Below are positions 1 to 6,092 of a stretch of DNA of 64,000 nt, piece by piece. The DNA comes from Candidatus Poribacteria bacterium (GTDB lineage: Bacteria; Poribacteria; WGA-4E; WGA-3G). Numbering within the stretch: position 1 is the stretch's first letter; every line of letters begins with the position of its first letter. The notes below the pieces were generated by a model that worked only from the letters and a program-made list of their open reading frames with translations, had not been told where the DNA came from and searched no databases. The stretch is from positions 124,001 through 188,000 of the forward strand of contig JAPPFM010000041.1 of assembly GCA_028821605.1 (NCBI GenBank), given 5' to 3'. The position numbers were made by a program, and so were the translations under genes.

Positions 1-2
1 CG

Positions 3-497
3 GTCTGGGAGGCAGGTGCGTCTGGAAGATGGTCTACGGAATTAGCCGAGGTCGCGTGTGCTCAGATTGAAAATCGTCCAGATAGCACGTTCATGGAAGG
101 TTGTCCGAATCCAACGGCGTTTCTGTTGGAACATAGCGATGGGTTTCACTCTGCAGTGTTGATGTTGAACGGTTACATCTCTGATTTCGCGTATGCAGGA
201 AAATCGGAAGATACGCAGTATGCCACAGAGGTTTACTTACAGAACGGACCACCGCACGCCCATTTTAGTTATTTGAGCCTCAATATTGAAGAGATGTTTG
301 TGACGGGTGAACCGCAGTATCCGGTAGAACGGACGCTGCTCGTGACGGGTGTTCTTGATGCGCTCATGCACTCGCGAGCGGAAGGACACGTCCGAATTGA
401 GACCCCACATTTAGCAGGACTCGCGTATCAATCCTACCAGAAGATGCCTATCCGACCCGTAGCACCACGTCCTGAAGGCGCAACGTTAGAAGTATAA
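3..497 (+). CDS. Conserved protein of unknown function, C-terminal part (5' end outside the window)
   Basis: The reading frame is open from base 3, so the gene begins upstream of the window. An internal ATG at 93 is unlikely to be the true start, because the upstream residues (VWEAGASGRW and onward) continue the same protein-like sequence. The visible 164 residues are soluble, with no signal peptide or membrane helix. They contain the phrases CPNPTAFLLEHSDG, PPHAHFSYLSLNIEEMF and PVERTLLVTGVLDALM, which give the impression of a conserved domain rather than random coding. I cannot assign a reaction. The C-terminal part of an oxidoreductase-like protein is conceivable, but no cofactor motif is visible. 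It ends with TAA at 495 and faces a minus-strand gene convergently. Confidence 0.7.
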   Translation, partial: VWEAGASGRWSTELAEVACAQIENRPDSTFMEGCPNPTAFLLEHSDGFHSAVLMLNGYISDFAYAGKSEDTQYATEVYLQNGPPHAHFSYLSLNIEEMFVTGEPQYPVERTLLVTGVLDALMHSRAEGHVRIETPHLAGLAYQSYQKMPIRPVAPRPEGATLEV

Positions 498-529
498 CCA
501 TGAGGGATGTCTCCGAAATTCGGACAGTG

Positions 530-937
530 TTATCCAAACTGCCGAAGAAAATCAGCCGCTGCTACAATATGAATGCCCTGATAGTACTGCAGTGGTAACA
601 AGTGTCTCTTGTCACCGGTAACAATGTGAGTAGCACCACCGACAACAGCACATTCTATTACTTTATCATCATCAGGATCTCTGGTGATACCTTCAAGTTT
701 ATTTCTAATTTTAACCATTCGGAGGAAACCAAGGAGTCTGGTAACGATTCTTGAGGTTCGGAACTCGGAATATTCAAGTTTGGTGGTTAACTTTTCAGCA
801 AATTCATCAATTATTTCAGCACAGGTTACGCCTTCAATTCTATCTGTCATTGCGAGTTTGATACAGTCGTAAGGAGTTCCACCCCACACCATACCAGATA
901 TCAAGATATTTGTATCGTAAACGACTATTGGTCGCAT
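530..937 (-). CDS. PIN-domain ribonuclease toxin of a toxin-antitoxin pair
   Basis: This 135-residue protein has the layout of the PIN-family putative toxins, which are metal-dependent RNases. The N-terminal strand VVYDTNILISG carries the first acidic residue, the middle has a helix with conserved Glu (EIIDEFAEKL), and the C-terminal part has RDPDDDKVIECA followed by THIVTGDKRHLL, which supply the remaining acidic residues. Length matches the family. Its start lies inside the last codons of the preceding antitoxin gene (13-base overlap) with an AGGACAGGGA-type ribosome site, so the two are translationally coupled. Role by family: growth control through RNA cleavage, held inactive by the partner. 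Activity here is inferred. Confidence 0.85.
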   Translation of the reverse strand: MRPIVVYDTNILISGMVWGGTPYDCIKLAMTDRIEGVTCAEIIDEFAEKLTTKLEYSEFRTSRIVTRLLGFLRMVKIRNKLEGITRDPDDDKVIECAVVGGATHIVTGDKRHLLPLQYYQGIHIVAAADFLRQFG

Positions 938-1182
938 TCCCTGTCCTCATGAACGAGATCGTCAATAAAATCTATTCGTTCATCTTCAGTCATCGCATCC
1001 CAATCTAATCCTCGCGCTGCGCATATCTTACGGACCTTTGCTTCGCCATACTTTATCTGTTCGGCATGTTCGGCGTGCGCCTGTTCTGCAAGCGTAGTGA
1101 GTACCGCAATTTTCTCTTCAGGTGGAATCTGCTGGATAAAATCAATAATTTGTTCTGTTGTTAAGTTAACAGTAAACTCCAT
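925..1182 (-). CDS. Antitoxin partner of the PIN toxin
   Basis: An 85-residue acidic, mostly helical protein directly upstream of and overlapping the PIN toxin gene on the minus strand. It starts MEFTVNLTTEQI and has segments such as QIPPEEKIAVLTTLAEQA and ARGLDWDAMTEDERIDFID, of the kind seen in small antitoxins paired with PIN proteins. A strong ribosome site (AAAAGGAGG) lies just before the ATG, whereas the toxin has a weaker, coupled start, as is usual for an antitoxin made in excess. I do not recognise a named DNA-binding fold. Assignment rests mainly on size, overlap and order. Confidence 0.7.
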   Translation of the reverse strand: MEFTVNLTTEQIIDFIQQIPPEEKIAVLTTLAEQAHAEHAEQIKYGEAKVRKICAARGLDWDAMTEDERIDFIDDLVHEDRECDQ

Positions 1183-1211
1183 TTTAATTCCTCCTTTTAA
1201 TTGAGTGTGGT

Positions 1212-1235
1212 AAGCGCGGCTGAAAAACCGCGCTT
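1212..1235 (-). terminator. GC-rich hairpin after the Gfo/Idh gene
   Basis: AAGCGCGG and CCGCGCTT form a perfect 8-base stem around an 8-base loop, a few bases past the stop of the minus-strand oxidoreductase gene and before the antitoxin gene. There is no clear T-run on the minus-strand side, so it may end or stabilise transcripts but is not a textbook intrinsic terminator. Confidence 0.35.
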
Positions 1236-1241
1236 GTAGTT

Positions 1242-2246
1242 TTAGCGTTCTGGACGTGCTGGGATACCTGTCTCCGCGGATTCGTAGATGAGATCCATCA
1301 ATTCGGATTGAATAATCCCGTTCATTGGGCTGGTCCGTGGTTCTGCTCTGCCTAAAAGTGTATCAATGAAATTGTCATCAGGGCTACCGGCGGACATATC
1401 GTCTGAAATCGGAGGTGGATCCAACGCTTCGCCACCTTTCCAAACACGAATCCAACCGCCGCCCCAACCGTCTACCTCGATCCGACCGTTCTCAAAGACT
1501 AACGCCATGTGTGTACCACCCGGGCTTGGGCAATTGCCACTTACTGCCATCGCAGCAAGAACGCCGCTCTCAAACTTGACGTTAATCGAGGAATTGATAT
1601 CAACGTCCCGGTCCTGATTGTCAGTATAGGCGTAGACCTCAGCGACTTTCGACTCGACTGCCCAGCAGAGACTGTTCAAGAGGTGCGCGCCACTATCGTA
1701 GGCTTGTCCACCACCGGAGAGTTTCGGATTCTGCCGCCATGTTCCCGTTGTACCACCTTTCCAGCCTTGCGTAATATAACCGATCACTAATTCCAGCTTG
1801 CCGAATTCCCCACTGCGGATGATTTCTCTGGTATAATAGAAGTTGGGCGTGCAAGGCGTATTGTAGCCGATCGTAAGGGTCAGCCCAGTCTCTTCAACCT
1901 TCTCTGCTATGGTATACGCATCTTTGGAAGACGTGACCATCGGTTTCTCCATCAGAACATGGCAACCTGCTTCGAGTGCTTGCATGCCCTGTTCAAAATG
2001 GAGTGTGTGCGGTGTAGAGATCACCACAGCATCCGGTGAGGTTTCTTTCAGCATCGCACCGATGTCATCATAAGCACCCGGACGTGGACTGAGGTCAGAC
2101 AGGTTCCGATCAATATAACCGCTGGCGATGTCAGTATTAACATCACACGTTCCGACGATTTGCACGTCGGGATTTTCATTCATGCGTCTGGCGTGACCTG
2201 AGGAGTTTCCGCCACACCCAATCATGGCAAGTCGAATCTTCGCCAT
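1242..2246 (-). CDS. Gfo/Idh/MocA-family NAD(P)-dependent oxidoreductase
   Basis: 334 residues, the usual length of the glucose-fructose oxidoreductase / inositol dehydrogenase / MocA family. The N-terminal Rossmann fold shows IGCGGNSSGHA for dinucleotide binding and CDVN at the end of the second strand. The family signature EKPM follows LEAGCHVLM near residue 100. The C-terminal half carries the family alpha/beta domain with GGGQAYDSGAHLLN, where the conserved His-containing segment lines the active site. It probably oxidises or reduces a sugar or cyclitol. The substrate cannot be read from the sequence. A strong AAAAGGAG ribosome site precedes the ATG. A PhyH dioxygenase gene lies upstream on the same strand, so the pair may be co-transcribed. 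Confidence 0.93.
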   Translation of the reverse strand: MAKIRLAMIGCGGNSSGHARRMNENPDVQIVGTCDVNTDIASGYIDRNLSDLSPRPGAYDDIGAMLKETSPDAVVISTPHTLHFEQGMQALEAGCHVLMEKPMVTSSKDAYTIAEKVEETGLTLTIGYNTPCTPNFYYTREIIRSGEFGKLELVIGYITQGWKGGTTGTWRQNPKLSGGGQAYDSGAHLLNSLCWAVESKVAEVYAYTDNQDRDVDINSSINVKFESGVLAAMAVSGNCPSPGGTHMALVFENGRIEVDGWGGGWIRVWKGGEALDPPPISDDMSAGSPDDNFIDTLLGRAEPRTSPMNGIIQSELMDLIYESAETGIPARPER

Positions 2247-2462
2247 ATTTTTCTCCTTTTTTAATTTTCCCTTGCGGAGTAATGAGGTGCGTTAAATCGA
2301 TTGCGTGCGTTTGGATCTATCCGCCCTCCACTTCGTTACGGGCTTATGGTTCAGTTTTATTTTTCAAAGATAGCAGCCTGCAACAACGGCGCAGGCGGAT
2401 ATGCGAGAAAACATTCAATAAACCAATCTGCTTCATTTAACGCCTTGCGAATAATTAAAAAC

Positions 2463-3281
2463 CTAAACGATTGGGCTTTCAAACGTAGACTTTGATAAAT
2501 CATCGACGCTGATTGCACCATCGCCGAAGACCTGCGTAAAGTTATGCCCATGATGCGACTTCGTCTCGCCATGCATATAGCAGACACTGAACGCACGCCG
2601 TGGAATATCCGTGTCGTTCGTACCGGAACTGTGCAGCATCCAATTATGGAGGAGTACCACTTCTCCTGCTTTCAATTCCATCGGTAGCGGTGTAGCCTTC
2701 GCAACGATGTCGTCAATGTGTTCCTGCGTTAAAAAACCAGAGCCGTTTTCAGGATTGATGAGTCTACTATGGGACTTCGGAATGATATGCACACAGCCGT
2801 TCTCAATCATTGCTGGATCCAGAGCCGTATAAATCGTAATCTGCGGGTCGCGGTCGAGATCCCTCCACCTGTCTTGATGCCACGTGAGTTGAGTGCCTTC
2901 ATGCGCCGGTTTATTCATAAACATTGCCCGGAAGCAGGCGACGGGGGTCCCATCTCCGTAGATTTTCGTGCAGACCTCTTCAAAAATCGGTTTCTGGAGA
3001 TACCCTAAAAAGATCGGATCGAGTTCGAGGTTCTGGATTTTCCGGTACAACAACGTTGCCCCTTTATGCCCTTTAGATTGCGGCCCCGGCGAGTTTTTGC
3101 CGGGTTCCCGGTCCAATTGCATCATGATTTGGTCATAATCCAACGGGGCTTTGCCGAGCATGATGTCATCCATCTGCTGCTGCAGTTTTTCGAGTTCGGT
3201 ATCCGTTGCGACTTGTCCAATGCGCACGTAGCCGTTTTCCGAAAAATGTTCCCACTGTTCATCTGTTATATGGTGTTCCAT
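2463..3281 (-). CDS. Phytanoyl-CoA dioxygenase (PhyH) family protein
   Basis: 272-residue Fe(II)/2-oxoglutarate-dependent oxygenase. The double-stranded beta-helix shows the metal triad: H-x-D in LTWHQDRW (around residue 135) and the distal His in LLHNWMLHSSG (around 220), followed by an Arg (PRRAF) for the 2-oxoglutarate carboxylate. The IIPKSHSRL segment is typical of the family. The ATG has a GGGAGG ribosome site. Members hydroxylate diverse small molecules, and the substrate here is unknown. It is one of five intact members in this window; the neighbour downstream on the same strand is a Gfo/Idh oxidoreductase, which suggests a shared catabolic or tailoring role. Confidence 0.93.
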   Translation of the reverse strand: MEHHITDEQWEHFSENGYVRIGQVATDTELEKLQQQMDDIMLGKAPLDYDQIMMQLDREPGKNSPGPQSKGHKGATLLYRKIQNLELDPIFLGYLQKPIFEEVCTKIYGDGTPVACFRAMFMNKPAHEGTQLTWHQDRWRDLDRDPQITIYTALDPAMIENGCVHIIPKSHSRLINPENGSGFLTQEHIDDIVAKATPLPMELKAGEVVLLHNWMLHSSGTNDTDIPRRAFSVCYMHGETKSHHGHNFTQVFGDGAISVDDLSKSTFESPIV

Positions 3282-3448
3282 GCTATGCCTCCCAATTGAG
3301 CATGTCGTGGTTCCAACTTTTGTATAGCAAGTTTTGACCTATGCCAAAAGTCTGTATACAAATTATAACACATATTTCAAGAAGTAGAAAAGAAAATTGC
3401 GATTTTTTTCGACCAACCAGAGATTAATTCCCACCTTTTTTAAAATAA

Positions 3449-3479
3449 TGCAACCTTTTGAAATCTAAGTTACGTCACT
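3449..3479 (+). promoter_or_regulatory. ECF-type promoter P1 (STAS gene)
   Basis: TGCAACC at 3449 and CGTCACT at 3473 have the look of ECF sigma -35 (AAC core) and -10 (CGTC) elements. Five further copies in the window keep exactly the same 24-base offset. The STAS-domain gene starts 77 bases downstream. The sequence from about 3432 to 3555 resembles 5707-5834 along its whole length, so promoter and leader were duplicated together. Confidence 0.7.
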
Positions 3480-3555
3480 CTAATCAATGGATGTTAAATT
3501 TCAACTAAATTGTCCTTGTAAATCAAACGCAACTTTCACTTTAAAGGAGTAAATC

Positions 3556-3897
3556 ATGACGACTAAAATTCGCCAGCAAAATGGGATCACGATTTTGGAA
3601 CCAAACGGAAAAATAATCGGACCCTCAACATCAGAATTATGGGAAGCAATCTCGTCGCAGATAGAGACTTCCGATACACCCCGTATTCTCATCAACTTCG
3701 AGCACGTCAAGAGGGTTGACAGTACAGGACTCGGTGTGCTCATGGGAACACGTGCCGCTGTCGCACGAAAGAAAGGCCGCGTCGGTGTCATCAATATCAG
3801 CAAACAGATCAATAATCTGATTGTTATGAGCCGACTCGTGAGTCTCTTTGAACGTTTTGACAGCGAGACTGCTGCAGTTTCAGGGCTATCCGATTAA
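3556..3897 (+). CDS. STAS-domain protein, anti-sigma-factor antagonist-like
   Basis: 113 residues, the length of a single STAS domain (SpoIIAA/RsbV type). The conserved loop RVDSTGLGVLM contains the Ser expected to be phosphorylated by a partner-switching kinase; the N-terminal ILEPNGKIIGPSTSELW is the usual first strand-turn. An AAAGGAG ribosome site precedes the ATG. By family, an unphosphorylated STAS protein binds an anti-sigma factor or kinase and frees a sigma factor. No RsbW-like kinase is visible in this window. Its upstream region carries the same ECF-type promoter as the three sigma-propeller fusions, so it may be a member or modulator of that regulon (inference). Confidence 0.9.
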   Translation: MTTKIRQQNGITILEPNGKIIGPSTSELWEAISSQIETSDTPRILINFEHVKRVDSTGLGVLMGTRAAVARKKGRVGVINISKQINNLIVMSRLVSLFERFDSETAAVSGLSD

Positions 3898-3927
3898 AAC
3901 CCAAATTTGACTTGAATTTAATAAATC

Positions 3928-4020
3928 TGAACTTACGCAGTCCTCTTTGCTGGCGAGGTTTAAAACCTCGCCAGCAGTGGGCGGACCTTAAGATTTAACA
4001 GAAACTCGCGTAAATCCTAA
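3928..4020 (+). repeat. MITE-like repeat, family 1 copy A
   Basis: About 93 bases. The left end contains GAACTTACGCA and the right end CGCGTAAATCCTAA, imperfect inverted copies of TTAGGACTTACGCA. Between them lies the hairpin GCTGGCGAGG/CCTCGCCAGC. Copy H at 57127-57219 has the same length and layout. No coding capacity. Confidence 0.6.
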
Positions 4021-4073
4021 CGCACCTTAACCTTGACTCTTAGTGCAGCTATTTTTGAAATGAGGGTTTCCTA

Positions 4074-5132
4074 ATGAAAACGCATCGCTTGACTTTTCTG
4101 TTTTCGGTAATAATTCTTCTATTGGGGATTTGCCCAAATCTGCTCTGTTGGGCAGAAGGTGTGATTGTTTACACCTATCGTAGTACGACCTACATGATAC
4201 GTCCCAATGATACCGTCCCTACACCTACGCGCATTGCGGAAGAAGGTATTTCGACACCTTCACCGGATGGTCGCTTCTTGGCAGTGGTAGACGGTGACCC
4301 TGACCGCCGTAATGTTCTTCATATCCGAGACCTCCGCACCGGTAAGAAAATTCGTTCCATCATATTGCAAGTCCATTCTTATGTGGATATTTCTTGGTCT
4401 CCGGATGGACGTTGGATTGTGTATGCTGGCAGTCCGCAAAAGATAAGAGGCGGACGCGATGTAGACACAGAAATCTTTCTAATTTCGCCGGATGGACGAC
4501 GGAAGCGAAAGTTACCACACCCCATTGGTAAGAATCCAATAGATTTTGTCTGGGCACCAGATGCGCAATCCGTGTTCTACAATCTCGCTTCAACGGACAA
4601 GCCTCAGGAGATCTGGGAGTCGAATGTCAGTGGACGAGAGAAACCTAAGAAACACTCGCTATTCCCTGAACGTGCGGGTTTCGTAAGCCGTTACCCGTTC
4701 TATAGTTTCTCCCCGGACGGTAAAAAGATTGCCTACACACCGGTTCATGAAGGTGTATTTGTTGCGGATGTTGATGGGAGGAATCACCAACCAGTGGTCA
4801 CTCACCTTGATGAAGGTATATTTGTTGTGAATGCTGGTGGAATAAACCTGCTGGAAGGAGCCAATCGCGGCTTGCGGCAGTTCTTTCAAGTAGATTGGTC
4901 GCCGAATGGCGAATACCTTGTATTTTCTGCGGATATAGGTTTTGGTAATAATGGTCTCTACATCTATTCGCTTGCGTCGCAGCAAGTTCGGCGTTTAGTT
5001 GTTTTGCCGGATAGTCTGCCTATTTCGCCGCGTTGGGTTGGTGGTGATTCGCTGCCAGTGGAACCTTTAGATAAGAGGGCTGTGACGTGGGGAGCCATCA
5101 AGGTTTCAAAGAACTTAGGACTTACGCAATAA
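4074..5132 (+). CDS. Secreted TolB-like beta-propeller protein (PD40/WD40-like repeats)
   Basis: 352 residues. The first 28 residues form a signal peptide (basic start, hydrophobic core FLFSVIILLLGI, end near CWAEG), so the protein is exported. The mature part has at least five PD40-type blades marked by STPSPDGRFLAVV, WSPDGRWIVYAG, WAPDAQSVFYN, FSPDGKKIAY and WSPNGEYLVFSA. Such propellers act as binding scaffolds in the periplasm, as in TolB; the partner here is unknown. No tol or pal genes are nearby. The last codons, TTA GGA CTT ACG CAA TAA, are identical to the end of the family 1 repeat, so the C-terminal LGLTQ seems to have been supplied by a repeat insertion. Confidence 0.85.
   Translation: MKTHRLTFLFSVIILLLGICPNLLCWAEGVIVYTYRSTTYMIRPNDTVPTPTRIAEEGISTPSPDGRFLAVVDGDPDRRNVLHIRDLRTGKKIRSIILQVHSYVDISWSPDGRWIVYAGSPQKIRGGRDVDTEIFLISPDGRRKRKLPHPIGKNPIDFVWAPDAQSVFYNLASTDKPQEIWESNVSGREKPKKHSLFPERAGFVSRYPFYSFSPDGKKIAYTPVHEGVFVADVDGRNHQPVVTHLDEGIFVVNAGGINLLEGANRGLRQFFQVDWSPNGEYLVFSADIGFGNNGLYIYSLASQQVRRLVVLPDSLPISPRWVGGDSLPVEPLDKRAVTWGAIKVSKNLGLTQ
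5115..5129 (+). repeat. Family 1 repeat end (copy B) overlapping a gene stop
   Basis: TTAGGACTTACGCAA is an exact family 1 terminal sequence. It is read in frame as the last five codons of the upstream propeller gene. A degraded partner end may lie near 5304-5320 (CGCGTGTAAGATCC), but this is uncertain. Confidence 0.5.
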
Positions 5133-5141
5133 AAAAATGTT

Positions 5142-5175
5142 AAATAGGGGGTGGTTTTACCACCCCTATTTTATT
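5142..5175 (+). terminator. Intrinsic terminator-like hairpin after the TolB-like gene
   Basis: AAATAGGGGGTGG pairs with CCACCCCTATTT over 12 base pairs with one bulged G and a loop of four to five bases, followed by TTATTTT. It sits 10 bases after the stop codon. Confidence 0.65.
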
Positions 5176-5200
5176 TTAACCATACATGGGTTCCATAAAT

Positions 5201-5279
5201 ATGCTATAAACATTGCATTCTTACAGGACTTGGGCTTTTTGGCCACACGATGCTATAAACATTTCGTCCTTACAGGACT
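5201..5279 (+). repeat. Two direct copies of a 30-base motif
   Basis: ATGCTATAAACATT begins both copies (5201-5230 and 5250-5279) and both end TTACAGGACT; only a few middle bases differ. They start 49 bases apart. They lie in the long gap before the sigma fusions and hold no gene. Function unknown. Confidence 0.55.
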
Positions 5280-5344
5280 GAAGAGGGTTTTTGTGCATAC
5301 ACGATTCGCGTGTAAGATCCGGTGCGGTTGAGTATCATGGCACC

Positions 5345-5588
5345 GTAGGTTGGGTTGAACGGATTCCAGCAAAATCGTAAAAATCATAGAAAAGTGAACT
5401 TTTCTCCTGACACGCCACATTGATCAGAGACCGAGTGAAACCCAACGCTTTTGTTGTCAAGTACCACAACTCTGAGAGTATGAAGTTGGGTTTCACTATG
5501 TTCTTGAGTGTACAGGGCAGCCTCTTGGATTTGGGGTGTGTTTGGAACACCGACATCTGCCCTTTCAATGCCGTTCAACCCAACCTAC
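5345..5588 (+). repeat. MITE-like repeat, family 2 copy 1
   Basis: A 244-base element. The left end GTAGGTTGGGTTGAACGGA (5345) is the inverse of the right end CCGTTCAACCCAACCTAC (5571-5588). Inside, GTGAAACCCAAC (near 5435) and GTTGGGTTTCACT (5485-5497) form a second inverted pair. Two more copies occur at 12235-12479 and 18436-18676. No credible reading frame. Confidence 0.75.
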
Positions 5589-5622
5589 ATGATAATCTGA
5601 TTGCTGACGGCTTTTAAAATAA

Positions 5623-5653
5623 TGCAACCTTTTGAAATCTAAGTTACGTCACT
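5623..5653 (+). promoter_or_regulatory. ECF-type promoter copy P2
   Basis: TGCAACC at 5623 and CGTCACT at 5647 (offset 24) followed by ACAATCAATGGATG, nearly identical to P1 and P3. No gene follows immediately; P3 lies 103 bases downstream. It may be a duplicated, still functional upstream start site or a relic. Confidence 0.6.
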
Positions 5654-5725
5654 ACAATCAATGGATGTAATGATTACGGAGAAATGTTTACACAAGCGAT
5701 TGATTCTCCAACTTTTTTAAAATAA

Positions 5726-5756
5726 TGCAACCTTTTGAAACCTAAGTTACGTCACT
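5726..5756 (+). promoter_or_regulatory. ECF-type promoter P3 (62-residue gene)
   Basis: TGCAACC at 5726 and CGTCACT at 5750, same 24-base offset. The downstream leader to the ATG at 5835 resembles the leader of the STAS gene, including the shared ACTTTCACTTTAAA just before the ribosome site. Confidence 0.7.
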
Positions 5757-5834
5757 ACAATCAATGGACGTTAAATTTCAGGCAAGTTGTTGATCACAAA
5801 CGGAACCGAACTTTCACTTTAAAAGGAGAAAACC

Positions 5835-6023
5835 ATGCGCTTTCTAATGATTAATCTATTCTTGGTCTTTTTATTATTCTTCGGCATTGGTTATCTTGCT
5901 TTCGGCAGCGTTGAAATTGGAGCTAATTCTGAACTGCCGGCGCATCATGTAGACAATACACCTTGGGAAGCGTCTTTTGAAACGTTCCGTTCAGAGATCA
6001 ATTTTTTGCTTTTTCAGAAGTAA
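5835..6023 (+). CDS. Small single-helix membrane or secreted protein (62 residues)
   Basis: I do not recognise this family. The first 24 residues are a hydrophobic helix (MINLFLVFLLFFGIGYLAF), either an uncleaved anchor or a signal sequence. The remaining 38 residues are polar and mildly acidic with several aromatics (PWEASFETFRSEINFLLFQK) and would lie outside the cytoplasmic membrane. The gene is supported by an AAAAGGAG ribosome site, by the ECF-type promoter 79 bases upstream, and by immediate contact with the next ECF-type promoter, which begins at its stop codon. Position suggests a partner or signal for the sigma-propeller fusion that follows, which is inference only. Confidence 0.6.
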   Translation: MRFLMINLFLVFLLFFGIGYLAFGSVEIGANSELPAHHVDNTPWEASFETFRSEINFLLFQK

Positions 6024-6054
6024 TGCAACCTTTTGAAATCTAAGTTACGTCACT
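6024..6054 (+). promoter_or_regulatory. ECF-type promoter P4 (sigma-propeller fusion 1)
   Basis: TGCAACC at 6024 and CGTCACT at 6048, same offset as the other copies. It starts one base past the stop of the 62-residue gene and lies 39 bases before the ATG of the first fusion. This fits autoregulation by an ECF sigma factor. Confidence 0.7.
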
Positions 6055-6092
6055 TCAATCAACAGACGTAATAATTCAGCAGGAGGCGTGCA

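Noticed and set aside
5201-5279. Two 30-base direct repeats considered as a mini CRISPR array
   Set aside because: Only two copies with a 19-base gap, no further repeats and no cas genes in the window.
5335-5617. Small overlapping reading frames on both strands
   Set aside because: They lie inside the family 2 repeat and exist only because of its inverted ends.
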